From: a virus
IMG/VR virus record: IMGVR_UViG_3300042691_002384
Coordinates: 1 to 23,718 of that record
Length of the DNA stretch: 23,718 nucleotides
Strand: one strand, 5' to 3'
A program made the position numbers and the translations under genes. Under the pieces are notes generated by a model. That model was not told where the DNA came from and did not search any database. It saw only the letters and a list, made by a program, of their open reading frames with translations. This document shows positions 1 through 7,678 of the stretch, in pieces; position 1 is the first letter of the stretch, and each line of letters begins with the position of its first letter.

Positions 1-3000
1 GGAACACTGTTACTGCATGTAATTCTCTCCCAGAATCTGCCAGCGTTAGTGATGCCATTTTTTTACCAGCCTTTGTAATTCTTGGCTTAAAAGATACAAC
101 AAACATCTCATCATCTTTATATGGTAACATTTTGTAATTTAAAAACTTAATTAGTGGATCCTTAGAGTCTTTTATTTCATCCACAGGTACTGCAGATACA
201 ACCCTATTATCATTTGCAAGAATAATATAAGAACGACCAGCCTCAACAACGGTATTTTCTTCATCAAATATACCAACACTTCCAGTTTTATCTAGCAACT
301 CTACCCTTGACCATCCTTTTGATCTCTTAATTGATTTTACCATACCCATCAAAATGAATGCACCTTTTTCTTCATACTCTTCAATATCATTTATGTATGC
401 ATAATAATGTTGTGGTATAGATATATTAAACTCAGGCAGATTGAGGTACTCGTATAAGTTTTCCTTAACTTTTGCAGAATCGGCTGGGTTATCTGGAAAT
501 GTAAGTGCACCAATAGCATTCATTGCCTGTAATGCTCTAGAGTTTACTCCGTTGCCTTTTGTAAATGTATATTCTTCAACTTCTGCAAAAGACTTAAAAG
601 GTCGTGCCGATAAATATCGTTCTGCAATCTTATCAGAGATAAATTTGATTGCCGAGAGTCCAAACCGAATACCCTTACCCTCAATTTTAAAATCAATATC
701 CGAATCGTTAATATGAGGTAGTTTAATGCTAATCCCCATTCTTTTCGCCTCAATAAGATATTCAGTTCGTGCATCTTTGTCCTTTTCATTTTTTAAAAGT
801 GCAAACATAAACTCAATTGGATAATGGTACTTTAACCATGCCGTCCAATACGAGAGCGTAGAGTAAGCAACCGCATGAGATTTGTTGAACGAATATCCCG
901 CATGTGCTTCAAAGTCATGCCATAAATCAAGAGCGTCATTAGGAGCAACATACTTAGAAGCACCTTTAATAAATTTATCTTTAAACTCATCAAACTCTCT
1001 CGCATCCTTTTTCTTTCCAATGATTTTACGAACCTTGTCAGCCTCTGCCATGCTCATACCGCCAAGTTCAACGCAAGCCTGCATAACCTGTTCCTGATAT
1101 AAAATACACCCATATGTTTCTTCTGTAAAGGGCTTAAGGATCTGATGTAGGTAGTTAATATTTTGACGACCATGCTTACGAGCAATATAGTCTTTACCAA
1201 TAGTATTCATAGCACCTGGACGAACAAGAGCATTAGAAGCAGCAAGTTCAGCAAGATTTTTTACTCCCATTTTTACCAAAAGATTTGTATAAGGCGTGGC
1301 TTCGCACTGGAATACACCCTTTGTATATCCATCAGAAAGCATCTGATAAACATTTTTATCATTCATATCAATTTTAAGTAGATCTATTTTTCTATCATGT
1401 CTTTCTTCAATAATATCAAGAGTATCTTTAAGAACACTGAGAGTCTTTAGACCAAGAGCATCGATCTTAATTAAGCCAATTCTTTCTGCTTCTTCCATGT
1501 CTACTGCTACAACTGGAATACGCTCATCAGCCCCAGTTACATTTCTTGTTTCCATAGGAGCGTACTTAAAGATTGGCTCTTTACTTGTTACAACACCTGC
1601 AGCATGAATTCCTGTTCCACGAATACGACCACGAAGTTGTTCACCATACATGACAACCTCTGGATACTTTTCACGAAACCAAGAAGAGTTCTTAGATGTA
1701 CAAAAATCATCCCACGTATCTACGGTCTTTAAAACTTTATTTACATCTGGCAACGGTATATTCAAAGCACGAGAAACATCTCGCACAACACCTTTATCTT
1801 TAAATTCTAAAAATGTAGCAATAGATGCAACATGTCGATATTGTCTAACTAGATAATCTTTTACTTCGTCACGACGTGAATCCTGAATGTCTGAATCAAT
1901 ATCAGGAAAGTCATTACGCTCAGGATTGATAAAGCGGAAGAACAAAAGTTTATGCTCGATTGGATCGATATCTGTAATGCCAATTGAATAACAAAGAAGT
2001 GAGCCAGCAGAGGATCCACGACCTGGACCAACCATAATGCCCTCTTTCTTTGCCCAGTTAAGCATGTTACGAACAACTAGAAAATAAGGAGCAAAGTTCT
2101 TTTGATTAATAATTTCTAATTCTTCATCAAGACGATCTAGGTATTCTTTATTTGTATCAAGTCCACGCTCTTTCAAACCTTCAAGAGCAAGTTTGCGTAA
2201 TTCTTCTCCTGGCTTACGATACTGTACTGGCAATAGGTTTAGCCCTGACTGAATATCGTACTCTTCAACCTTGTCACAAATCTCAAGCGTAGATATAAAC
2301 ATTTCTTCATTGTCAATTCCATGCTTTAACATTGCATCTTTCATTTCTTGATAAGATAAAAGATGAATATCAAATGACTGAAATGACATTTGACGATCTG
2401 CACCATAAAGATAGTTAAGTCTTTCTATCATATCTTTATGCTTTTTAGATTTTTCGTATGTAACATCTTTCTGTAATTTTGCGTGTGTATTCAGGATAAG
2501 CATAAGTTCCTGAATTTCTTTTTGGTTGCTATCAGAATGATGACAGTCGGGGGTGACTACAAGTTTTACACCCAAAGATTTTGCTAATTCTACTAATCCT
2601 TTATTTACCTTTTCAGAGTTATGAGGCATTACCTCAATATAATAATCATCTCCAAAGGTTTCTTTGAACCATTTAATATGTTTCTTAGCAATTGCTAGTT
2701 CATCTAACTCTACTGCTTTTGCTACCCAGCCACTTAGGCAGGCAGAGGTTACAATAATTCCTTCTTTATATTTTGCTAATGTTTCAAAATCAAATCTTGG
2801 CTTACTAAAAAATCCTTCAGTCCAAGCAATTTCATTAATCTTATTTAGATTTTCTAAACCTTGTTGGTTCTTAGCGAGAAGGACTATATGATGATAATTT
2901 TGATCAAGAGGATCAGTGCGTTCTGCCTTTGCTCTCTTATCAGCCATATCTGTAGTCATATAACCCTCCACGCCAAGAATAGGCTTGATGCCTGCTTCTT

Positions 3001-3163
3001 TTGCAAGACGGTACATCTCACGGTGTCCAGATAATGTTCCATGATCTGTTATTGCAATTCCTGGCATACCCAGTTCAACTGCTCTATTTACATATTCTTG
3101 CGGAGTGGCCACACCATCCATTAAAGAATAATGGGTGTGGACATGAAGCCCAACGTAGTTCAT
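1..3163 (-). CDS. dnaE: DNA polymerase III alpha subunit (DnaE), 3' end cut by window edge
   Basis: This is the catalytic subunit of a C-family replicative polymerase, predicted to copy the phage genome. About 1054 codons are visible without a stop; the C-terminus lies beyond position 1. The N-terminal PHP domain shows H7, H9, D16, TDHG (39-42), E66, H91, C142, D206 and H208, the ligand set of metal-binding, proofreading PHP domains. The palm has the acidic motif PDIDSDI (D421, D423, D425) and IDALGLKTL with D568, matching the E. coli catalytic aspartates D401, D403 and D555. The fingers motif GYSFNKSHAVAYS follows, then a helix-hairpin-helix region near 830-885 and an OB-fold starting near 930. 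The ATG sits 3 bases after the SSB stop with no clear Shine-Dalgarno, so translation is probably coupled to SSB. Bacterial DnaE is about 1160-1180 residues, so roughly 100 residues are likely missing. The identification is firm. Confidence 0.96.
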   Translation of the reverse strand, partial: MNYVGLHVHTHYSLMDGVATPQEYVNRAVELGMPGIAITDHGTLSGHREMYRLAKEAGIKPILGVEGYMTTDMADKRAKAERTDPLDQNYHHIVLLAKNQQGLENLNKINEIAWTEGFFSKPRFDFETLAKYKEGIIVTSACLSGWVAKAVELDELAIAKKHIKWFKETFGDDYYIEVMPHNSEKVNKGLVELAKSLGVKLVVTPDCHHSDSNQKEIQELMLILNTHAKLQKDVTYEKSKKHKDMIERLNYLYGADRQMSFQSFDIHLLSYQEMKDAMLKHGIDNEEMFISTLEICDKVEEYDIQSGLNLLPVQYRKPGEELRKLALEGLKERGLDTNKEYLDRLDEELEIINQKNFAPYFLVVRNMLNWAKKEGIMVGPGRGSSAGSLLCYSIGITDIDPIEHKLLFFRFINPERNDFPDIDSDIQDSRRDEVKDYLVRQYRHVASIATFLEFKDKGVVRDVSRALNIPLPDVNKVLKTVDTWDDFCTSKNSSWFREKYPEVVMYGEQLRGRIRGTGIHAAGVVTSKEPIFKYAPMETRNVTGADERIPVVAVDMEEAERIGLIKIDALGLKTLSVLKDTLDIIEERHDRKIDLLKIDMNDKNVYQMLSDGYTKGVFQCEATPYTNLLVKMGVKNLAELAASNALVRPGAMNTIGKDYIARKHGRQNINYLHQILKPFTEETYGCILYQEQVMQACVELGGMSMAEADKVRKIIGKKKDAREFDEFKDKFIKGASKYVAPNDALDLWHDFEAHAGYSFNKSHAVAYSTLSYWTAWLKYHYPIEFMFALLKNEKDKDARTEYLIEAKRMGISIKLPHINDSDIDFKIEGKGIRFGLSAIKFISDKIAERYLSARPFKSFAEVEEYTFTKGNGVNSRALQAMNAIGALTFPDNPADSAKVKENLYEYLNLPEFNISIPQHYYAYINDIEEYEEKGAFILMGMVKSIKRSKGWSRVELLDKTGSVGIFDEENTVVEAGRSYIILANDNRVVSAVPVDEIKDSKDPLIKFLNYKMLPYKDDEMFVVSFKPRITKAGKKMASLTLADSGRELHAVTVF

Positions 3164-3166
3164 TAA

Positions 3167-3820
3167 TTACCAATCAATGTTTGTAGCAGTTGTTGATGGA
3201 GTATCGAATCCAAAGTAAAATGCTTCTTGCTCTGGATATGGAACCTCACGAACTACCTTTTCAAGATTGAAGTATTCATGACCCTCCCATTTAAATGGTT
3301 CAGTGTCAGGTGTTGATGGAATAAGTGTGTAATTGGTTTCAGTTCCCTGTCCGTTACGCTTTAATTTCCACATTAGATTTGAGATGCTGCCTGTTTCAAG
3401 TGCATACTCACGAATTGTATTAAATGCAGACTGCTTGCTAATACCTTGTGACCATACTGCAATATATGGATCTTCTGTTCCATCATCTACAAGTACGTTT
3501 GTGTAGAAGCGAAGACGTGCTCTCCAGCCACTCTTTGGCTCTTTACGTGCCATTTCGCAACCAAAGCAGCGCCCCTCAGATTCCTGAGTACATGCAGCCT
3601 TGCGCTTATAGTCTTTTGGATTTGTATGCTCTGACACTACAACAGCAAGACCACGATCTTCGTTATAGTTTGCAGAGTCTGAGTCAAGTTCGTTTACAAA
3701 ACGAATTTTTGCTGCCTGTCCGTCAATTAACTTTACCCAACGGACCTTTGTTCCTGTGCTTTCATATTTTGGCTTTTCAACTAATGCGTTGATGTTTTTA
3801 AGCCCTTTTACTATAGTCAT
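3167..3820 (-). CDS. Single-stranded DNA-binding protein, gp32-like with zinc site
   Basis: This 217-residue protein probably coats single-stranded DNA at the phage replication fork. The best clue is a metal-ligand pattern of H65, C77, C85 and C88 (H-x11-C-x7-C-x2-C). T4 gp32 has nearly the same arrangement (H64, C77, C87, C90) inside its OB-fold core. Basic and aromatic residues surround the site (KRK at 72-74, then RARLRFY after the cysteines), as expected for a DNA cleft. The last 30 residues are rich in E, D, F, Y and W and end in NIDW. They could be a protein-interaction tail, though they are less acidic than the gp32 tail. It lies between primase and DnaE, which supports the role. A strong AAGGAG site precedes the ATG. 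The assignment rests on pattern and context, not overall identity. Confidence 0.78.
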   Translation of the reverse strand: MTIVKGLKNINALVEKPKYESTGTKVRWVKLIDGQAAKIRFVNELDSDSANYNEDRGLAVVVSEHTNPKDYKRKAACTQESEGRCFGCEMARKEPKSGWRARLRFYTNVLVDDGTEDPYIAVWSQGISKQSAFNTIREYALETGSISNLMWKLKRNGQGTETNYTLIPSTPDTEPFKWEGHEYFNLEKVVREVPYPEQEAFYFGFDTPSTTATNIDW

Positions 3821-3823
3821 GTT

Positions 3824-3837
3824 TCTCCTTATATAAG
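3824..3837 (-). promoter_or_regulatory. Strong ribosome binding site of the SSB gene, overlapping a palindrome
   Basis: On the minus strand this reads CTTATATAAGGAGA, four bases before the SSB ATG. The AAGGAG core is near-consensus. The first ten bases, CTTATATAAG, form a perfect palindrome sharing AAG with the Shine-Dalgarno. The other replication genes have weaker sites, which fits a need for much more SSB than helicase or polymerase. Confidence 0.6.
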
Positions 3838-3842
3838 TTTTT

Positions 3843-4766
3843 CTATTTTAACATAGCAATGATAGAGTTGTCAAACTGATATTCAAGTTTTCTAATAGCA
3901 TCATCATCCATATCACCGATATCTTTATATTGTTTATCTAACTTGATTACTGTCATTAGTGACCCTAATTTCTCAGTTAGGCGGTCAGCCATAATTGAGC
4001 CTGCTTCATCATTGTCTGCTACAAGCACAACATTATTGAAGTACTTCTCTAATAGTTTCATCTGGCTTGACGAAACATTAGCCCCCAGCGTAGCGACTGC
4101 GGGAAAACCAACTTGATCTAATCTAATTGCATCAAAGGATGATTCTACAATATATACAAACTTTGATGATTTTACTCTGTGCAGGTTAAATAATATTTTA
4201 CTTTTTGGAAGTCCTGGTGTATTTTTAAATTCTTTTCCCTCTATAGTCCTTGCAACAAAACCTATTGTCATACCGTCTGGAGATTGCATAGGTATTGCTA
4301 CTGAGTCTTGTTTTTCTGAATACCCCAAATCAAATTTAATGACAGACTCTTTAGTAATTCTTCTACCCTCAAAATATGACATAGCACGTGGAGACTCTAT
4401 AGCCTGCTTATTTAGTCTCTTTATTAATAATTCATCATACTGCACAAAATCGGGAGCAGCATAAAGAGCCTTGTTAACTATTGACTCAAGATCTGTCTCA
4501 ACTTCTTTACTTTTAATATATCTAATAGATTCAAAATAAGATCTACCAGTCATATGCATAATTAATTCTGTTAAGTTTTTTGTAGTCTGACAGCCAAAGC
4601 AAAAGAATAATCCAGACTCTTTAGATACCTCGCCAGCGGGAGTACGGTTATTATTGTGGTACGGACAAAAGATAATATAATCAGTACCGTATTCGGCCTC
4701 TATATCTATACCTGCACCAGTTAGTACTCTATGTATCTGTTGTGTTGTATATATGTCTTTAAGCAT
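3843..4766 (-). CDS. dnaG: DnaG-type primase with CHC2 zinc finger and TOPRIM domain
   Basis: This enzyme makes RNA primers for lagging-strand synthesis. With the ATG at 4766 it is 307 residues, shorter than bacterial DnaG (about 600), and appears to lack the C-terminal helicase-binding domain. The zinc finger shows C34, H37, C56 and C59, the CHC2 arrangement that recognises template DNA. The TOPRIM domain follows, with the acidic residue E208 (IVES) and the D251-N-D253 pair that bind catalytic metal. The frame is open further upstream to a TTG at 4808. The ATG is preferred because it lies in an ATGCTTAA overlap with the helicase stop, a typical coupled start, and because the extra 14 residues are encoded inside the helicase end and look unconserved. 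It sits immediately behind DnaB and before SSB. Confidence 0.93.
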   Translation of the reverse strand: MLKDIYTTQQIHRVLTGAGIDIEAEYGTDYIIFCPYHNNNRTPAGEVSKESGLFFCFGCQTTKNLTELIMHMTGRSYFESIRYIKSKEVETDLESIVNKALYAAPDFVQYDELLIKRLNKQAIESPRAMSYFEGRRITKESVIKFDLGYSEKQDSVAIPMQSPDGMTIGFVARTIEGKEFKNTPGLPKSKILFNLHRVKSSKFVYIVESSFDAIRLDQVGFPAVATLGANVSSSQMKLLEKYFNNVVLVADNDEAGSIMADRLTEKLGSLMTVIKLDKQYKDIGDMDDDAIRKLEYQFDNSIIAMLK

Positions 4767-5985
4767 TTTTGTCTTCGTAATCTTTATATTTATAATATCC
4801 CTTATCAAAGTCTGCTTGTATTAAAAAGTCTCCCATAAATCCGTTACGATTTTTTCTAAACGCACATTCAATTATATCACTGTTGTTTGCACGACCTAGT
4901 GCTAGAACCCAGTCGGCGTCGTAAGCAATTTGTCTTGACCAAGATGTTTGGCCAAGTGTTGGAACTGTGCTCATGTTAGTAACATCGTCTGGAGTTGCAG
5001 AAGAAATTGCAATAATGGGAACTTCTTCACTAATTGACATAAGTTTTAATTCACGAGAAAGGTTTTTCATACGTACTGTTTCATTATCAGACTTTTGATT
5101 TGGCGCCATAAGTTGTAGGTAATCTACAATTATAAAGTCTGGTCGATACTGATCAATTTTTCCACGAATAACTGACGGATTAATTTCTCCACCACTATCA
5201 TTAGAAATAATATGAAATGGTGGCTTACCAGCAATCTTGCTGTCGTGCCACTTCTTTAACATATCTATTTCAATATCTCCATTAGAGATTTTACGGTGTG
5301 ACCATAATCCTTCACCCATAATCGCAAATACACGATTACGAACTTCTGTCTCAGACATTTCAAGACTTATGATCATTGGTGTCTTGCCCTGTTTCCATGC
5401 CTGTACGGCAAAGTAAAGAGCAAGCCAGGACTTGCCAATACCTGGATATGCCAAGAATATCCCCAGTTGACCTGGCATAATTCCTGAAGGAAGGTAATTG
5501 TCAAATCCTGGCAAGCCTGTCTTAATTCCAATCTTACCAAGTTCTTGTTGCTTCTTTACATTTTCAAAATAAGCAATTGCAGATTGAATATCGGTTGCAT
5601 CGATATCACGTATAGCAGATGTGTTTTTCTTTAACTCAGAAGTCTTTGTAATTAATTGTTCTAGTGCTTTTACACCTTGTCCACCCTGGACTTCTGTAGC
5701 AGCATTACGAATAATGTCTTTAAGGCTATCATTTAAATAATCTGCTTGTAATTCTTCTAGGTGGTGCTTTGTTGTACCCACACCAGCAACGGGAGCAAAA
5801 TCTCTAAATTTTTCAACTACTAAAGAAGATGGCGGAACAGTTCCATTGCTTTCTGCATATCGCTTGATAAAATTCCATACATCATTATGAGTTCTTAAAA
5901 GCCCATCTATATTGGCTTGAAGTAGAACATGGACCTGTTTATCTTCTAATACCGCACTAATTACTTTTGCTTCTGAATTACTCAC
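4759..5985 (-). CDS. dnaB: DnaB-type replicative DNA helicase
   Basis: This 408-residue hexameric helicase is predicted to unwind the phage fork, moving 5' to 3' on the lagging strand. Residues 1-100 are mainly helical, like the DnaB N-terminal domain. The RecA-like motor follows: Walker A AYPGIGKS at 179-186 (K185), the ISLEMSE motif with the likely catalytic glutamate, and Walker B FIIVDYLQLM with D288. A SWSRQIAYDADWVLAL segment fits the later DnaB motifs. The start is GTG at 5985, set in the overlap GTGAGTAA with the preceding gene's stop, with AGGAAG upstream. The 3' end overlaps the primase start by 8 bases. Both overlaps suggest coupled translation of the upstream small protein, helicase and primase in fixed proportion. 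Confidence 0.95.
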   Translation of the reverse strand: MSNSEAKVISAVLEDKQVHVLLQANIDGLLRTHNDVWNFIKRYAESNGTVPPSSLVVEKFRDFAPVAGVGTTKHHLEELQADYLNDSLKDIIRNAATEVQGGQGVKALEQLITKTSELKKNTSAIRDIDATDIQSAIAYFENVKKQQELGKIGIKTGLPGFDNYLPSGIMPGQLGIFLAYPGIGKSWLALYFAVQAWKQGKTPMIISLEMSETEVRNRVFAIMGEGLWSHRKISNGDIEIDMLKKWHDSKIAGKPPFHIISNDSGGEINPSVIRGKIDQYRPDFIIVDYLQLMAPNQKSDNETVRMKNLSRELKLMSISEEVPIIAISSATPDDVTNMSTVPTLGQTSWSRQIAYDADWVLALGRANNSDIIECAFRKNRNGFMGDFLIQADFDKGYYKYKDYEDKNA

Positions 5986-6286
5986 TCAACCACTTCCTAG
6001 CCAATTTTCTACGCTCTGCTCTCTCTTTTAAATCTTGTTCTGTAGCCATTCTACCATTAAGAATTTGCTGTGCATTGTAAGCAAAAAAGTTCCATGTAGG
6101 ATATTGCACAATATTAAAATAATATTCTAATAAGTCATAGCAGGCACTAAGCCCATAAGATTCTACAAGGGCATCAGCAGCCCACTGCTCAACATTAAGA
6201 TTGAGATTAGACTTTTGCTCGTATCTCTGCAAGTGAAGTTTATTGTAGCGACTGAGCAAAGCCATACGGTCTTTGCGGTCTGCCAT
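5978..6286 (-). CDS. Small protein of unknown function, upstream of and overlapping helicase
   Basis: This 102-residue protein is not recognised. It is highly charged at both ends (an RKDR-rich N-terminus and a C-terminal KERAERRKLARKW helix), with an aromatic middle (YYFNIVQYPTWNFFAYNAQQIL) that looks helical. It starts with ATG two bases after the previous stop, behind a CAGGAA site. Its own stop lies inside the start of the DnaB gene in an 8-base overlap. That tight coupling suggests a job with the helicase, such as a loader or accessory factor. Phage helicase loaders are often small, basic and encoded next to DnaB. No motif proves this, so function is left open. Confidence 0.85.
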   Translation of the reverse strand: MADRKDRMALLSRYNKLHLQRYEQKSNLNLNVEQWAADALVESYGLSACYDLLEYYFNIVQYPTWNFFAYNAQQILNGRMATEQDLKERAERRKLARKWLSE

Positions 6287-6288
6287 AA

Positions 6289-6504
6289 TTATTCCTGAGT
6301 AATCTCTGCCTTGGCTTCTTGAACTTTCTCAATAACCTTTGTCTCAACAAAATCGTATACACGATCCATTGCTTCATTTGTATTTTCTCCATTACGAACA
6401 TGGTCAACAACACCAAGATCTACTCGCAAAGATTGAAAGTTTCCTAGATTAAGCGTGTATCCAAGTGTTACAGATACCTTTGTTTCATTACGTTCTTCCA
6501 CCAT
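6289..6504 (-). CDS. Conserved-looking small protein of unknown function
   Basis: This is a 71-residue acidic protein. The first half (residues 8-35) alternates hydrophobic and polar residues and looks like beta strands; it includes TLNLGNFQSLRVDLGV. The second half (residues 40-70) reads as one amphipathic helix rich in E and K. An excellent AGGGGG ribosome binding site stands before the ATG, and the frame is bounded by genes on both sides with almost no gap, so the gene is real. Its place before the helicase operon hints at a replication-linked or early role. No function can be named. Confidence 0.8.
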   Translation of the reverse strand: MVEERNETKVSVTLGYTLNLGNFQSLRVDLGVVDHVRNGENTNEAMDRVYDFVETKVIEKVQEAKAEITQE

Positions 6505-6520
6505 TTACCCCCTTCAAAGG

Positions 6521-7066
6521 TTAATTTATGCTCTCTGACCAAACTGGTATAAATCTACCATCTTCAGTTTTTGTATAAACTAGTATACCATCGCCAGTTC
6601 TGCGTGTCAACTCCTGTACTGTAGGAGTCATGTTATTTGTTATTAAATTATCTTTTCTTGGTCTTCCAAAATGTATACTTGCAAGTATATCACGTATCTC
6701 TTTTAGTTGCGATTCAGAGTAGTATGCTCTTATTTGCCACCCTCTTGTACCGCCAACTTGTGCACCTGTTGGTGGTGGAACAACTCCTCGTTTAATTAAA
6801 GATGGAAAATACTTGCGGTGCCTATTGACAAGTCGTGCAGTTTCTGATACAGTATATGCCTTTTCTCTATTTTTTCTAAAGTCATTACGAAAACAAGTTT
6901 CTAGTCTATCTTTTGTAATATTATAAACAGTTACCATACCAGTTGATCTAGAACTATGATGAAGCCTAACAAGATCGCCATTTAAAAACCAGATAGTCTT
7001 GTTACCTGGAATTACAGGCTGGTTATTGTAGTCTTTACTCTCAAGTTTTCTAGGTCCAAAAGCCAT
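6521..7066 (-). CDS. Helix-turn-helix DNA-binding protein, probable regulator
   Basis: This 181-residue protein has a MerR/excisionase-like winged helix-turn-helix at about residues 70-132. It begins YTVSETARLVNRHRKYFPSLI, where the SETARLV part is the first helix and turn, then a wing-like GGTRGW segment and a helix (SQLKEIRDILASI). Residues 25-55 look like a small beta domain. The C-terminal part (140-181) contains a TRRTGDGIL stretch and ends in a FIPVWSESIN strand. It lies exactly between the tail module and the replication module. A switch between late and replication gene expression is possible, but no target site was identified. The start has AGGT upstream and falls inside the preceding zinc-ribbon gene, overlapping it by 55 bases. 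Confidence 0.82.
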   Translation of the reverse strand: MAFGPRKLESKDYNNQPVIPGNKTIWFLNGDLVRLHHSSRSTGMVTVYNITKDRLETCFRNDFRKNREKAYTVSETARLVNRHRKYFPSLIKRGVVPPPTGAQVGGTRGWQIRAYYSESQLKEIRDILASIHFGRPRKDNLITNNMTPTVQELTRRTGDGILVYTKTEDGRFIPVWSESIN

Positions 7067-7203
7067 TGACCATACCTACTTTGTGATGGTGGATGATAAA
7101 ATTTTCTGCTGCCACAACTAATGCAATATGTTTCCATATGCATTTCGCTAGAGTATTGTCTATCAATAAACATTCTACCCTTGCATCTACTGCAATAAAT
7201 CAT
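7012..7203 (-). CDS. Small zinc-ribbon protein
   Basis: This 63-residue protein carries two CxxC knuckles, C4/C7 and C27/C30, spaced as in a zinc ribbon. The C-terminal half (QSRYGQWLLDLENLRV) looks like a helix. An AGGGGA ribosome binding site precedes the ATG at 7203, supporting translation. It overlaps the helix-turn-helix gene by 55 bases in another frame, so the two are probably made together. Small zinc ribbons in phages are often nucleic-acid or protein-binding adaptors. A specific role cannot be read from the sequence. Confidence 0.82.
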   Translation of the reverse strand: MIYCSRCKGRMFIDRQYSSEMHMETYCISCGSRKFYHPPSQSRYGQWLLDLENLRVKTTITSL

Positions 7204-7217
7204 TTAACTGATTCCCC

Positions 7218-7661
7218 TTAATTAGGAATGCCAATAACAATTAGATGGACTGCTAGAGAAAGATCTCCAGAAGCACCGAATCTAACAATGCCTTCCACTC
7301 TTGAAGTTGTTACAGATTTTAAAATTACTGTAACATTTTGTCCCGCTGGTGTATTTCCAATATTTAAAGCAGTAGCAGTAGCAATTGGCGCATACTTAAA
7401 GTCAGATGGGAAATCATAAGAAAATGTCTTTTCATTTCCTGCGCTGACAGTTGAATTATTAGCAACCTCAACATAACCACCAACTACTCTAGCCTCAGAT
7501 GTTTTAATGCTTTGTCTGCCCGCACTGGTTGTATCTACGGTTGTATAGTTATACGTCGCAGAAGAAACCTGTGTAGATAGGTCATTTAATGTATCGGCCA
7601 ACTGATAAATGTATGTAACATCTAAAGGTTGTCCTCGTTCTGGTAGCGGTACTTTAGCCAT
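7218..7661 (-). CDS. Virion tail-tip or fibre protein with beta-sandwich C-terminus
   Basis: This 147-residue protein has a helical N-terminus of about 35 residues containing PLPERGQPLDVTYIYQLAD, a type seen in structural proteins of tailed phages. A small-residue linker follows, then a region rich in alternating beta strands (about 60-147) ending in HLIVIGIPN. The layout suggests a trimeric fibre: a short coiled coil for assembly and a beta domain for display or carbohydrate binding. A GGAGA ribosome binding site lies before the ATG. It is the last of the tail genes in transcription order. The structural assignment is fairly safe; receptor binding is inference. Confidence 0.68.
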   Translation of the reverse strand: MAKVPLPERGQPLDVTYIYQLADTLNDLSTQVSSATYNYTTVDTTSAGRQSIKTSEARVVGGYVEVANNSTVSAGNEKTFSYDFPSDFKYAPIATATALNIGNTPAGQNVTVILKSVTTSRVEGIVRFGASGDLSLAVHLIVIGIPN

Positions 7662-7678
7662 ATATCTCCATTATATCA

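Noticed and set aside
441-1381. Several short open frames on both strands (for example 441-716, 832-1020, 1163-1381)
   Set aside because: All fall within the continuous DnaE frame, which carries recognisable polymerase motifs over the whole region.
3448-3792. 114-codon plus-strand open frame
   Set aside because: It is antisense to the SSB gene, including the zinc-ligand region, and shows no protein-like pattern.
4767-4808. Upstream TTG start extending the primase by 14 residues
   Set aside because: The extension lies inside the helicase 3' end and lacks a binding site; the ATG in the 8-base stop/start overlap is the normal coupled start.
7670-7675. TATAAT hexamer before the 147-residue tail fibre gene
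   Set aside because: It is too close to the start codon to leave a normal leader, has no -35 or extended -10 and may be chance in A/T-rich DNA.
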